64,000 bases of DNA from Pseudonocardia sp. MH-G8 (GCF_002262885.1 NZ_NKYF01000001.1:744001-808000); one strand, 5' to 3'. Positions 8,773 to 17,082 are shown, counted from the first letter of the stretch. Notes: a model not told the origin generated them from the letters alone. Numbers and translations: made by a program.

Positions 8773-9399
8773 ATGTACCTCTCCATCCTCGTCGGGTGCG
8801 CGATCCTGCTGATGGGGCTCGGGATGACGCTCTACGGCGTCGTCGTCGGCGGGGGGCGGGAACGTGCCGCGCTGGCCGCCCTGCAGTCAGCACTGGAACG
8901 GTGGAGCCTCTCGCGCGCGTTCGGCGCGCCGTCGCCTCTCGCGGACCCGACCGGCTCGGTACCGGACGACCTGCCGCACCGGATGGACCGGGTGCTGCTG
9001 GCCCGCTCCGGACGGTGGAGCGGTGGCCACCTCACCGTCGTCGCGTTCGCCGAGAACGACGACGGGTGCGAACAGCACTTCCTGCTGATCCTCCTGGACG
9101 TTCCGGCCGCCACCGCAGGGCCGCCGTGCTCCAGCGGGTTCCGGCGCGGCCGACGACGGTGGGCCCGCGCCGTCGCGAACGGACTCGCCCTCGACGAGGC
9201 GGACACGGACAGGGTCGAGCAGGCCGCGGGCGAGGTCGACGGCTCGCTGCACCGGTTCGACGGCAGGCTCGCCGTGCTGCACTACGGCCTCCTCGGTTCG
9301 GCCCTCCACCACGGCAGGCCGGACGAGCGCAGGCTCACCGCCCTGCTCGACTCCAGCGAACACCTGGCGCTCGAACTGACGCTGCACGCCGCCCGTTGA
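8773..9399 (+). CDS. membrane-anchored hypothetical protein
   Basis: Protein of 208 residues starting at an ATG with GGAGG eight bases upstream. A single amino-terminal membrane segment (ILVGCAILLMGLGMTLYGVVV) is followed by a soluble domain of about 180 residues with no motif I recognise. Codon use looks like its neighbours. Divergent from the lipoprotein gene across about 200 bases of non-coding DNA (8569-8772) in which I see no clear operator. Function unknown. Confidence 0.75.
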   Translation: MYLSILVGCAILLMGLGMTLYGVVVGGGRERAALAALQSALERWSLSRAFGAPSPLADPTGSVPDDLPHRMDRVLLARSGRWSGGHLTVVAFAENDDGCEQHFLLILLDVPAATAGPPCSSGFRRGRRRWARAVANGLALDEADTDRVEQAAGEVDGSLHRFDGRLAVLHYGLLGSALHHGRPDERRLTALLDSSEHLALELTLHAAR

Positions 9400-9412
9400 G
9401 AGGCCTCGTTGC

Positions 9413-10309
9413 TCATCCCGTCGGCAGCCGTCCCGCCCGGGCCAGGGTCAGGACGGCACCCACGGTCACGTAGCCGCGCCATTCCAACGTGGCGGTCGGC
9501 GAGTAGCTGGCGAAGTCGACGGTCCAGCCGCCGTCGTCCTGCTGTTGCGCGGCCAACCCCTCCAGCTCGACGTCCAACACTCCAGGCCGCAGCAAGCGGC
9601 TCGCCGGGCTACCGGGCACCGACGCGAAGTTGAGCGCCCGCATCGTCTCGCCTTCGCTGCCACCCTCGACGGGGAGCCGCCCGGTGTCGGGCACGAACCG
9701 GGCGAGTCGTTCCAGCAGCGACGACGCCTCGGGGTACCGCTCGTACGCGGCGTCCAGGAAGCGGACGGCGAACGACAGCGCGATCGCGTGCGGTGCCGAG
9801 TCCAGCGCGCCGATGGTGTCGAGGCAGTAGCGACAGGCGCGTGCCAGCCAGGCGTGCGCCGCGACGGCGGGGTCGTGCGCGGCGACCCGCAGCGCGGCAC
9901 CCGCGGCGAAGGCGGTGCTCTGCAGCGTCGAGACGGTGGGGTCGGCCTCGGCCCAGAACGGCGCGCAGGCGCTGGCGTCGGCCATCGGCAGGGCGAACGG
10001 CAGGCCGCCGTCGGGCAGCGTCACCGATTCCAACCAGTCGCACAGCTGGGTCGCGCGCGGGCTGGTCGCCGGCGCGATGTCCTCGAACACCTCGAAGGCG
10101 TGCAGCGCACCGGCCGGCTGACTCTCCGGCGCGCGCAGGTCGGGTTCCATGCCCCAGCCGTAACCGCCGTCGTCGTTGCGGTACCCGTCGAGCGCGGCGA
10201 GCACGGCCTGCGGCTGCACCTCCCCCAGCAGCAGCTCGAAACGGCGCCGGTCGAGCAACCGGCCGTGGCCGGCGAGGAACGATGCGGCGCGGGCCAGGTC
10301 GACATCCAT
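9413..10309 (-). CDS. prenyltransferase/squalene-oxidase repeat-like protein
   Basis: Soluble protein of 298 residues with alpha/alpha-toroid signatures: RNDDGGYGWGMEPDLRAP near residue 45 and QQQDDGGWTVDFASYSPTA near the carboxy end. These are the QW-like repeats of terpenoid cyclases and the squalene-oxidase repeat family. The DxDD motif of class II cyclases is absent, so cyclase activity is unlikely. Proteins of this shape are common, uncharacterised actinobacterial products. The ATG at 10309 was chosen because the reading frame upstream runs into the promoter of the divergent SRPBCC gene. Confidence 0.8.
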   Translation of the reverse strand: MDVDLARAASFLAGHGRLLDRRRFELLLGEVQPQAVLAALDGYRNDDGGYGWGMEPDLRAPESQPAGALHAFEVFEDIAPATSPRATQLCDWLESVTLPDGGLPFALPMADASACAPFWAEADPTVSTLQSTAFAAGAALRVAAHDPAVAAHAWLARACRYCLDTIGALDSAPHAIALSFAVRFLDAAYERYPEASSLLERLARFVPDTGRLPVEGGSEGETMRALNFASVPGSPASRLLRPGVLDVELEGLAAQQQDDGGWTVDFASYSPTATLEWRGYVTVGAVLTLARAGRLPTG

Positions 10310-10423
10310 GGCATCGAGGATGGCCCAACCCGGCGAGCGGGTCGTGAACAGATCGGTCAGTCCGGGACGCGTAACGCAGAGGCCGTAGCCGCCACCACGC
10401 CCCGACGACGAGAATCGGTGACC

Positions 10424-10891
10424 ATGGGAAGAACCGACCGCGTCAGTCGCATGATCGCGGCACCACCGGAGGCCGTCTACACGGCGCTCCTCGATCGAGG
10501 GTCCCTCGAAGTCTGGATGCCGCCCGACGGCATGCGCGGGCGGATCGAGCACTGGGATCCCCGGCCGGGCGGCGGGTTCAGGATGGTGCTGACCTACCTC
10601 GACCCCACCGACGCTCCTGGCAAGTCGTCGGACGCAACGGACGTCGTCGACGTCGGCTTCGCCGAACTCGTGCCGCCGGAACGCGTGGTGCAGCGTGCCG
10701 TGTTCGAGTCCGACGACCCGTCGTACGCGGGCACCATGACCATGACGTGGCGCCTCGAAGCCGGTGGCGGAGCCACCACGGTCACCGTCATCGCCGAGGA
10801 CGTGCCTCCCGGGATCGATCAGGCGGCCCACGAGATCGGCATCGCCTCCTCGTTGGCCAACCTGGCGTCGTACGTGGAGCAGTCCGCCTGA
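10424..10891 (+). CDS. SRPBCC (AHSA1-like) family protein
   Basis: Protein of 155 residues with the START/Bet v1-like hydrophobic cavity fold. Visible are ISRMIAAPPEAVYTALLD at the start, WMPPDGM and HWDPRPGGGFRMVLTY in the middle, and a final helix (EIGIASSLANLASYVEQ). Such proteins bind small hydrophobic ligands or act as chaperone cofactors; no ligand is suggested here. An in-frame GTG six bases upstream (10418) is an alternative start. Divergent from the toroid protein. Confidence 0.85.
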   Translation: MGRTDRVSRMIAAPPEAVYTALLDRGSLEVWMPPDGMRGRIEHWDPRPGGGFRMVLTYLDPTDAPGKSSDATDVVDVGFAELVPPERVVQRAVFESDDPSYAGTMTMTWRLEAGGGATTVTVIAEDVPPGIDQAAHEIGIASSLANLASYVEQSA

Positions 10892-10933
10892 TCAACGACC
10901 GGTAGGAGGCACCGGGCGTGCAAGGCTGTCGGG

Positions 10934-11728
10934 ATGACCGAGGCGTCGGGCGCGAGCCACTCGAAGGTGCGCTTCACCGACCTGTCGCTGACCGACGCTC
11001 AGCTGAGCAACGTCGACGTGACCCGCGGGAACTTCTGGCGGGTTCGGATGCGTGGGGTGTGGATCGGCGAGGCAGAGATCAACGGCCAGATCGAAGGCCT
11101 GCGGATCAACGGCGTGGATGTCGGACCGCTGGTCGAGGCCGAGCTCGACCGCCGCCACCCCGACCGCGCCAAGATGCGCCCTCGCGACGTGGCCGGTTTC
11201 CACGAGGCGTGGGACATCCTCGAGTCGCTGTGGGCGGGCACAGTGGAGCGCGCCCGGGCGCTGCCACCCCAGCTGTTGCACGAGCAGGTCGACGGCGAGT
11301 GGTCCTTCATCCAGACGCTGCGGCACCTCGTCTACGCCACCGACATCTGGGTGCGCCGCGCGATCCTCGGTGACCCGACGCCGTGGCATCCACTGAGCCT
11401 GCCGTTCGACGGCACGGAACAGGATCCGACCGTCCCGTGGGACCGCCACGCGCGGCCGAGCCTGGACGAGGTGCTCGCCCTGCGCGCGGACCGCATGCAG
11501 ACCGTCCGCCGGGTGATCGAGAGCCTCACCGAAGAGACTCTGGCGGGCACCACCGAGCCCGTCGAGGGGCCCGGGTACCCCGAACCCGGCAGCTACCCGG
11601 TCAGGAGCTGCCTGGGCACGGTGCTCGTCGAGGAGTGGGAACACCGCCTCTACGCGGAGCGCGACCTCGACGTCCTCCAGGTGACGGGCAGCTCGTGCAG
11701 CCCGAAGAGCAACCCCCCGTGCTTGTAG
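10934..11728 (+). CDS. DinB-like superfamily protein with pentapeptide-like leader
   Basis: Protein of 264 residues. The first 60 residues have a repeated xxFTDLSLTDAQLSNVDVTRG / NFWRVRMRG pattern like pentapeptide or beta-helix repeats. From about residue 85 a DinB/DUF664-type four-helix bundle follows, with FHEAWDILESLW, EWSFIQTLRHLVYATDIW (metal-ligand histidine of DinB folds) and VLVEEWEHRLYAERDL. These enzymes are often thiol-dependent transferases. Its last 79 bases overlap the 3' end of the convergent P450 gene, so the carboxy terminus beyond ERDLDVLQ may be fortuitous. Confidence 0.8.
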   Translation: MTEASGASHSKVRFTDLSLTDAQLSNVDVTRGNFWRVRMRGVWIGEAEINGQIEGLRINGVDVGPLVEAELDRRHPDRAKMRPRDVAGFHEAWDILESLWAGTVERARALPPQLLHEQVDGEWSFIQTLRHLVYATDIWVRRAILGDPTPWHPLSLPFDGTEQDPTVPWDRHARPSLDEVLALRADRMQTVRRVIESLTEETLAGTTEPVEGPGYPEPGSYPVRSCLGTVLVEEWEHRLYAERDLDVLQVTGSSCSPKSNPPCL

Positions 11729-12882
11729 GGCAGTTCGTCCACCGGCTCGGCGAGACGCAGGGTGGGGATGCGCGCGAACAGGGTGGAGAACACGATCTCC
11801 AGCTCCAGACGGGCGAGGTGCTGCCCGAGGCACTGGTGCACGCCGTAGCCGAAGGCGACGTGGTGCCGGTTGCCGCGATGGACGTCGAACCGCTCGGGCT
11901 CGGGGAAGACTCCGGGGTCCCAGTCTGCCGCGGCCAGCAGGGCGACGACCCCCTCGCCCGCGCGGATCGCCGTGCCGCTGAGCTCCGTGTCCTCAGCCGC
12001 GACCCGGCTGGTGACGAAGTCGGCGATGCTGAGGTAGCGCAGCAGCTCCTCGATGGCGCCGGGAAGCAGCCCGGGGTCCGACCGCAGCGCGGCGAGCTGA
12101 TCGGGGCGCTCCAGCAGCGCCGCCGTGCCCAGCGAGATCATGTTCGCCGTGGTCTCGTGCCCCGCGTTGAGCAGCAGCAGGCACATCATCACCAGCTCAT
12201 CCCTGCGCAGCTCGCCGGCGGGCTCCAGCCGCTCGGTGACCAGCTTGCTGAGCAGGTCGTCGCCGGGATCCTGCTGCTTGCGGGTGATCAGCCCGTCCAT
12301 GTAGGCACGTAGCCCCGCCAGCGCGGCCGCGAACTGCTCCGCGGTGCTCGCCCCCGACACGACCACCTTCGTCCGGCTCTGGAAGAACTCGTGGTCGTCG
12401 TAGGGCACACCGAGCAGCTGGCAGATCACCAGTGACGGCACGGGGAGCGCGAACGCCTCGACCAGGTCCACCGGCGGGGTCCTGGCCAGCATGTCGTCCA
12501 GCAGCCGGTCCACGGTGGCCTGGATGCCGGTCCGCATCGTCTTGATGCGCTTGACGGTGAACTCCTGGATGAGCATGCGCCGGTAGAAGCTGTGCTGCGG
12601 CGGGTCCATCCGGATGAACGGCGGGTTGCGCAGGACCTGCACCGCGCCCGGGACGAGCGCGGGAAATCCGGGGCGGGTGCCGTCGGCACTGAACACCGGG
12701 CTGCTCAGCACGGTCCGGACGTCCTCGTACCGGGTCACCAGCCAGGCGGTGCCGCCGGTGGGCAACTGCACCTCGGCGACGGGTTCGTCGGAACGCAGCC
12801 GGTCGTACTCCGGTGGTGGGGCGAACGGGCACTGGCGCTGGACCGGGAAGGTGCGGCTGCCAGGAGTCGTGGTCTCGGACAT
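11650..12882 (-). CDS. cytochrome P450
   Basis: Soluble bacterial P450 of 410 residues. It has the I-helix oxygen-activation motif LLNAGHETTANM, the K-helix ExxR pair (EELLRYL), and the heme loop HVAFGYGVHQCLGQHLARLE with the axial cysteine. The amino terminus (VQRQCPFAPPPEYDRLR) is typical of CYP105/107-like class I enzymes that need a separate ferredoxin. The ATG at 12882 has AGGAG nine bases upstream. No ferredoxin is adjacent. It is divergent from a TetR gene with two copies of an operator-like palindrome between them, so it is probably induced by its substrate. The substrate is unknown. Confidence 0.95.
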   Translation of the reverse strand: MSETTTPGSRTFPVQRQCPFAPPPEYDRLRSDEPVAEVQLPTGGTAWLVTRYEDVRTVLSSPVFSADGTRPGFPALVPGAVQVLRNPPFIRMDPPQHSFYRRMLIQEFTVKRIKTMRTGIQATVDRLLDDMLARTPPVDLVEAFALPVPSLVICQLLGVPYDDHEFFQSRTKVVVSGASTAEQFAAALAGLRAYMDGLITRKQQDPGDDLLSKLVTERLEPAGELRRDELVMMCLLLLNAGHETTANMISLGTAALLERPDQLAALRSDPGLLPGAIEELLRYLSIADFVTSRVAAEDTELSGTAIRAGEGVVALLAAADWDPGVFPEPERFDVHRGNRHHVAFGYGVHQCLGQHLARLELEIVFSTLFARIPTLRLAEPVDELPYKHGGLLFGLHELPVTWRTSRSRSA

Positions 12883-12902
12883 CTGCCACTCCTTGGCTAA
12901 GT

Positions 12903-12963
12903 GAAGGGCATCCCTTCGTTTACTGCCCAGCGGTAGGCTAGCAGAATCGAAGGGGTTCCCTCC
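12903..12963. promoter_or_regulatory. Duplicated GAAGGG-N3-CCCTTC operators between P450 and TetR genes
   Basis: Site 1 (12903-12917) is GAAGGG-cat-CCCTTC, a perfect inverted repeat just upstream of the P450 ribosome site. Site 2 (12949-12963) is GAAGGG-gtt-CCCTCC, with one mismatch, upstream of the tetR start. Their centres are 46 bases apart. Same half-site, same 3-base spacer and position between divergent regulator and target all point to the TetR binding sites. Confidence 0.75.
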
Positions 12964-12987
12964 ACATCCAGAGGAGCTGGGTACCGG

Positions 12988-13650
12988 TTGACCGAGAGCA
13001 CGCCCCGGCTGCGCGCGGACGCCCGCCGCAACCGCGAGCAGATCATCGCCGCGGCCCGCGAAGTCTTCCTCGAGCACGGCATCCAGGCCTCCCTGGAAGA
13101 GATCGCCCGCCGCGCCGGCGTCGGCATCGCCACCCTCTACCGACGGTTCCCCGACCGTCACACGCTCGTCCAGCAGGTCGCCCTCGAGAACATGGACCTG
13201 ATCGACGCGGAGCTGGACTGCGCCACCGCCGAGCACCCCGACGCCTGGGGTGCGCTGGCGCAGCTCCTGCACCGCCTGGTGGACCTTCGGGTCGGAGTCT
13301 TCATGCCCGTGCTGGCCCTCAGCCTGGAGGAGGACCTGCGCGGCGAGGGCGGAGTACTGAAGGCGCGACGCAACCAGCTCTTCGAGCGCATGGCGCAGCT
13401 CGTCCGCACCGCCCAGCAGGAGGGGCAGCTCCGCCAGGGCATCACACCCATCGACATCATGGTCGGCGTCATCAAGCTGTCCCGCCCGCTACCCGTCATC
13501 GGCGCCGAGCTGAACGAGCTGCTGATCAACCAGCAGCTGGAGCTGTTCCTCGGCGGCCTCCACGCAGTGGCGCTCGACGCCACCGAGCCGCTGCGCCGGC
13601 AGCCGCTGACCGTCGACGGCCTGGACCGCTACCTCAAGACGGCGGAGTAG
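12988..13650 (+). CDS. TetR family transcriptional regulator
   Basis: Repressor of 220 residues read from a TTG at 12988, preceded by an AGAGGAGCTGGG site. The DNA-binding domain is near residues 10-55 (REQIIAAAREVFLEHGIQASLEEIARRAGVGIATLYRRFPDR). The carboxy-terminal domain resembles the TetR_C group that controls P450 or efflux genes. Divergent from the P450 gene, with the matched palindromes at 12903-12963 as its likely operators, implying autoregulation and ligand-relieved repression of the P450. Confidence 0.93.
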   Translation: MTESTPRLRADARRNREQIIAAAREVFLEHGIQASLEEIARRAGVGIATLYRRFPDRHTLVQQVALENMDLIDAELDCATAEHPDAWGALAQLLHRLVDLRVGVFMPVLALSLEEDLRGEGGVLKARRNQLFERMAQLVRTAQQEGQLRQGITPIDIMVGVIKLSRPLPVIGAELNELLINQQLELFLGGLHAVALDATEPLRRQPLTVDGLDRYLKTAE

Positions 13651-13939
13651 CCGGCGCCACCCTGCCGATCGACGCGAACGGCCATGCGCCCTGAATGGTG
13701 CACGCCAGGTCCCGATTCTGGCGATCACGGCGCCCGCACCGGCCACCCCGCCGGGCACCGGCAGCTCGGGCCACCGGTCGACACGATCGGCAGCCGCGGT
13801 ACCACAACCGCATCAGTGCGTCTCTGCGACCGCAGGCGCTGATCAACCTGACCTGGCTGCGCCGGTAGCCCCTCCCGACCGAGGAACACGCCAAACCGGT
13901 GATCACGACCGGCGCCATCACGGACCTGCCGCTGTAGTT

Positions 13940-14128
13940 CTACTCCGCCCTCCGGTGGAGTGCGCGGAGCTGTTCGAGCACCTCGTCGAGACGCCACCTC
14001 GCGTGCCCGCCGGTCGTGGTGAACACCGGCGTCAGGAGCCCCTCCCGCATGTACCGCTGAATGGTCTGCCGGGACAGCCCAACCGCACGCGCTACCTCAC
14101 CCGTGCTGATCAGCCGTTCCTCGCCCAC
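13940..14128 (-). CDS. MerR-type/excisionase-like helix-turn-helix protein
   Basis: Small DNA-binding protein of 62 residues from a GTG at 14128. Nearly the whole protein is one winged-helix unit: LISTGEVARAVGLSRQTIQR, YMREGLLTPVFTTTGGHARW and a final amphipathic helix. This matches the HTH_17/MerR group used by excisionases and small regulators. It has no dimerisation coil or effector domain. The 289 bases to its right-hand neighbour tetR (13651-13939) show no gene I recognise, so it may be a stranded remnant of a mobile element or a solo regulator. Confidence 0.7.
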   Translation of the reverse strand: MGEERLISTGEVARAVGLSRQTIQRYMREGLLTPVFTTTGGHARWRLDEVLEQLRALHRRAE

Positions 14129-14215
14129 AGGCCGACGCTAGGTCGGCTCCTGAGTCGTTGCCACCGCGCTGAGGCGTATATGACGCTGTGAGGCGATTAC
14201 GACTACTCTGCCGTC

Positions 14216-14506
14216 ATGACCTTCTGGTGGACAGCGGTGCAGGGAGGCGGCTGCGCGATGGGTGAGGCTCGGAACGAGCAAGACGCGCGGCTGGAGATCA
14301 CTCGGGCACAGGGGCGAGCGTCGGTCGACTTCAACGAGCGGAGCGGTCGCTTCCGCTGGACGGTGGTCCTGGACGGTGGAAAGTCCTCCCACGGCTGGGC
14401 CGACACCGAGTCGGACGCATGGTGGCACGTCAAAGAGGCGGTGAACCGGCCCTTTCGCGGTACACACCTGCGCGCCCCTCGTGGACTCTGGACGCGCGAG
14501 CCGTGA
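14216..14506 (+). CDS. small hypothetical protein
   Basis: Open frame of 96 residues. The central part (LEITRAQGRASVDFNERSGR, then FRWTVVLDGG and WADTESDAWWHVKEAV) reads like a compact beta-sheet domain with a closing helix and a tryptophan-rich face. It looks like genuine protein rather than a shadow frame, but I do not recognise the family. It may start later, at an in-frame ATG near 14258. It runs into the truncated acetyltransferase frame with a few bases of overlap. Confidence 0.5.
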   Translation: MTFWWTAVQGGGCAMGEARNEQDARLEITRAQGRASVDFNERSGRFRWTVVLDGGKSSHGWADTESDAWWHVKEAVNRPFRGTHLRAPRGLWTREP

Positions 14507-14970
14507 CGTCCGCGCGCCTGGTCCTGCCTCTGGCGGCCTGGTGGCACTTCCGGGAACCCCTGCTGGTCGTGACGCCCGACGGCGCGCCGGTTCCCGAGCT
14601 GGTCATCGCGGTGGTGCCCACCGACCGCGGTCGCGGCGTCGGACGCCGCCTGCTCGACGCGCTCGTCGCCCGCACTGCCCACGAGGGCCATGACCGTCTG
14701 ACCCTCAACGTCCACCTCCACAACCCCGCGGCCCGGCTCTACAGCCGGGCCGGCTTCGTCGTCGAGGGAAAGCGCCGCGGTCCACTCGGGGTCGCAATGG
14801 TCCGCGACCCTGCCGTAGCTGATCGCCCACGCCCTCCGCGTCCTTGCGGGGGCGCGGGCAGCCGAAGATGGCCCGGGCGGCGGTCGGCAGGTGCCTCCGG
14901 CCCCGTCAGGCGGGGATCTCGCCGATGGCGATCAGGACCGCGCGGCCGAGGGTGTGGCCGAACATGGTGA
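14503..14970 (+). pseudogene. GNAT acetyltransferase, amino-terminally truncated remnant
   Basis: The frame contains the acetyl-CoA-binding core of a GNAT enzyme: PELVIAVVPTDRGRGVGRRL (motif A, R/Q-x-x-G-x-G) and LNVHLHNPAARLYSRAGFVV (motif B). Only about 15 residues precede the strand before motif A, where intact enzymes have 50-70. After GVAMVRDP (about 14817) the frame continues as low-complexity basic sequence across the start of the next region, as if the original stop were lost. I read it as a decayed fragment. A very short functional acetyltransferase is the alternative. Confidence 0.6.
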
Positions 14971-15445
14971 AGCCGAGGACGGCCGGGGTGGCGTCGGCCG
15001 GTACGCCGATGGACTCGACGTCGAGCGCGTGCACCACGACGAAGTAGCGGTGGGGTCCGTGGCCGGCGGGCGGGGCGGCGCCGATGAAGCGGGCCGCGCC
15101 GGCGTCGTTGCGCAGCTGGAGGGCACCCGTGGGCAGGCCGGACCCCGTGTCGTCGCCCGCACCTTCGGGCAGCTCGGTGACGGCGGCGGGGATGTCGGCG
15201 ACGACCCAGTGCCAGAACCCCGAACCGGTGGGGGCGTCGGGGTCGTAGACGGTGACGACGTAGCTCTTGGTGCCCTCCGGGGCCCCGCCCCAGGACAGCT
15301 GCGGGGAGACGTCCTTCCCGCCCGGCACGCCGAAGACGCCGGAGTACTGCTCGGGCGACCAGGCAGCACCGTCGGCGACGGTGGTGCTGGTGACCGTGAA
15401 GGAGGCCACCTCCGGGAGGCGGGCGAAGGGGTCGTTGGCGCTCAT
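14906..15445 (-). CDS. YbhB/YbcL family Raf kinase inhibitor-like protein
   Basis: Phosphatidylethanolamine-binding-protein-like fold, 179 residues from the ATG at 15445. Family marks are FTVTSTTVADGAAW, the ligand-pocket segments PQLSWGGAPEGTKSYVVTVYDPDAPTG, FWHWVVADIPA, and GPHRYFVVVHALD, with the DPDAP and HxxH-like positions in place. Cytosolic; the physiological ligand of bacterial members is not settled. It is divergent from a GntR-family gene across a 14-base perfect palindrome, suggesting control by that regulator. Confidence 0.93.
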   Translation of the reverse strand: MSANDPFARLPEVASFTVTSTTVADGAAWSPEQYSGVFGVPGGKDVSPQLSWGGAPEGTKSYVVTVYDPDAPTGSGFWHWVVADIPAAVTELPEGAGDDTGSGLPTGALQLRNDAGAARFIGAAPPAGHGPHRYFVVVHALDVESIGVPADATPAVLGFTMFGHTLGRAVLIAIGEIPA

Positions 15446-15495
15446 GGCGTCGGTCCTCTCGAGGGAGTGCTGCGGTGACAACGTCGACAGTAGCA

Positions 15496-15527
15496 GATAA
15501 TCGATTATCGGTCCGACCGTCTATACT
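15496..15527. promoter_or_regulatory. GATAATCGATTATC palindrome and leaderless promoter of gntR
   Basis: Positions 15496-15509 are a perfect 14-base palindrome, GATAATCGATTATC, an A+T-rich island in this G+C-rich DNA. A TATACT -10 box (15522-15527) ends six bases before the ATG of the GntR gene, implying a leaderless transcript with the palindrome over its -35 region. The position fits an autoregulatory operator that also covers the ybhB-like promoter. Confidence 0.75.
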
Positions 15528-15533
15528 TGGGGC

Positions 15534-16238
15534 ATGGCTCCGGTGCCCCGCACGTCGACGTCCTCGGGGAAGCAGATGCTCTCCGAGCAGGTCTACGCAC
15601 ACTTGCGAGACGCGATCATGCGTGGCCGGTACCGCCCCGGTGCCGCCCTCAAGCCGCAGGAACTCGCCGCGGAACGGGGCGTGAGCCTCGCTGTAGTGCG
15701 CGAGGCGCTCGTCCGGGTGGTCGGTGACGGTCTCGCCGACCGGCTGCCCAACCGGGGCTTCGCCGTCGCGGCCCATTCGGACCGCCGCTGGCAGGAGATC
15801 GCGGATGCCCGGCGGGCCCTCGAACCGGTCATGCTGCGCCTGTCCATCGAGCGCGGCGACCTCGACTGGGAGGCGCGCGTGCGCGCCACCCACCACCGTC
15901 TGACCCGCACCCCGGTGTACGAGCCGGAGGAGGGCGAGTACTACAGCAGCGCATGGTCGGAAGCGCATCGACTCTTCCACCGCACCTTGCTGGAGGGGTG
16001 CGGGAACTCCGTGCTGCTGGAGACCTTCGACCGGCTGTGGACCGCGAGCGAGCTGGCCCGCCGCTGGTCGACCCAGCGCAACCCCGACCGGGACGGCATC
16101 GACGAGCACCGCCGGCTGGAGGAGGCGGCGCTGGTCCGCGACGCCGACACCGCTGCCGAGCTGCTCGCCCGGCACGTCGCCACGACCGCGGCTGTCCTGG
16201 CGGACGACGCCTCCTCCGAACCCGCGGGCGAATGCTGA
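15534..16238 (+). CDS. GntR family transcriptional regulator (FadR/FCD type)
   Basis: Regulator of 234 residues. The amino-terminal winged helix is at about 14-80 (SEQVYAHLRDAIMRGRYRPG, LAAERGVSLAVVREALVRVV). The helical FCD effector domain has metal-binding-type residues (DARRALEPVMLRLS, HRLFHRTLLEGCGN, IDEHRRLEEAALVRDADTAAELLARHV). FCD members usually sense small carboxylic acids bound through a metal. Divergent from the YbhB-family gene. The operator-like palindrome at 15496-15509 overlaps its own promoter, so negative autoregulation is likely. Confidence 0.93.
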   Translation: MAPVPRTSTSSGKQMLSEQVYAHLRDAIMRGRYRPGAALKPQELAAERGVSLAVVREALVRVVGDGLADRLPNRGFAVAAHSDRRWQEIADARRALEPVMLRLSIERGDLDWEARVRATHHRLTRTPVYEPEEGEYYSSAWSEAHRLFHRTLLEGCGNSVLLETFDRLWTASELARRWSTQRNPDRDGIDEHRRLEEAALVRDADTAAELLARHVATTAAVLADDASSEPAGEC

Positions 16239-16324
16239 TCATCGACGCTGCTCGCCGCGGTTGATCCGGTCGCCCAAGCCGGCATGCGGTGGTCCGTCCG
16301 TGCCGGCGACGCGACGGCATCGCC

Positions 16325-16482
16325 TCAGCAGGCGCCGGGCACCTCGATGAGCTGCCCGGTGACGAGGTCGGGGCGGGACAGGAACGGGTGGTGCCCGGCG
16401 ATCAGGTCGACCGAGCGCGGAGCTCGACCGGCGTGGAAGCCCTCGAGAGCGAGGGAGGACAGCCGGCCGAGCCCCCGGGCAG
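16325..16482 (-). pseudogene. alpha/beta-hydrolase carboxy-terminal remnant
   Basis: Reading leftwards from the end of the sortase gene, one frame gives a sequence ending VDLIAGHHPFLSRPDLVTGQ followed by LIEVPGAC and a TGA at 16325-16327. The GHHPFLSRPDLV stretch is what surrounds the catalytic histidine at the end of many alpha/beta hydrolases. There is no start codon or upstream hydrolase core before the sortase gene, so this looks like the last 50 or so residues of a deleted gene. The rest of the 16239-16482 gap shows nothing else. Confidence 0.45.
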
Positions 16483-17082
16483 CTACGGCGCGAGCGTCGT
16501 GAACGCCACGATGTTGTCGACGTAGTGACCGGTCGACTCGTCGAACGCGCCGCCGCAGGTCACCAGGTTCAACCGGAAGGCGTCGTCGGCGAGGTAGACC
16601 CGCCGTCCGGGGAACTCGTCCTTGGAGAAGGACTCCACCGACTCGACGACGAACCGCAGGCGGGTGCCGCCATCCTGTTCGACGAACACCTCGTCGCCCG
16701 GCACGAGCGTGGACAGGTGGGCGAACAGGCCCGGCTGTCCCTTCTCGCCGGCCGGGGTGACCCCGTCCACGTGAGCGGCGATGACCGCCGAGCCGCGCTG
16801 GCCCGGCTTCGTCTCATCGCCGTCCTCGTCGACCTTCTCGCCCGCGTACCAACCGGCGATCTCCGGCTGCTCGATCGGCGGCACCTGGACGGAGCGATCG
16901 GAATTCAAACCGAGGTCGATCAGCGTGGATTCGGCAGCGAGCTTCGGGATCGACACCGCTACCGGGTCAGCGACCACCGGCATCGGCGGTGCCTGCGGCG
17001 GGACGGACACCTCGGGGGCCGGGGCGGAGCACCCGCCGACCAGGAGGACGGCGAGTGCCCCGAGCCCGACGAGGGACCTCAA
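16483..17082 (-). CDS. class F sortase
   Basis: Membrane-attached transpeptidase-like protein of 199 residues. It starts at a TTG overlapping the TGA of the upstream gene by TTGA, implying translational coupling. The amino terminus has a hydrophobic signal and a possible lipobox (LLVGGC). The sortase beta-barrel carries His104 (VIAAHVDG) and the nucleophile Cys176 (LNLVTCGGAFD) followed by GHYVDNIVAFT, the layout of actinobacterial class F enzymes. Its likely partner is the repeat protein encoded directly upstream. Class F enzymes are often encoded beside one small secreted protein; the actual reaction here is not known. Confidence 0.9.
   Translation of the reverse strand: MRSLVGLGALAVLLVGGCSAPAPEVSVPPQAPPMPVVADPVAVSIPKLAAESTLIDLGLNSDRSVQVPPIEQPEIAGWYAGEKVDEDGDETKPGQRGSAVIAAHVDGVTPAGEKGQPGLFAHLSTLVPGDEVFVEQDGGTRLRFVVESVESFSKDEFPGRRVYLADDAFRLNLVTCGGAFDESTGHYVDNIVAFTTLAP

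Noticed and set aside
9545..10423. Upstream extension of the SRPBCC frame opposite the toroid protein
   Set aside because: No protein motifs and overlaps the complete opposite gene; the real start is the ATG at 10424.
13651..13939. Possible transposase scrap (RYHNRISASLRPQALINLTW)
   Set aside because: Too short and without a catalytic motif; no inverted repeats or target duplications seen.
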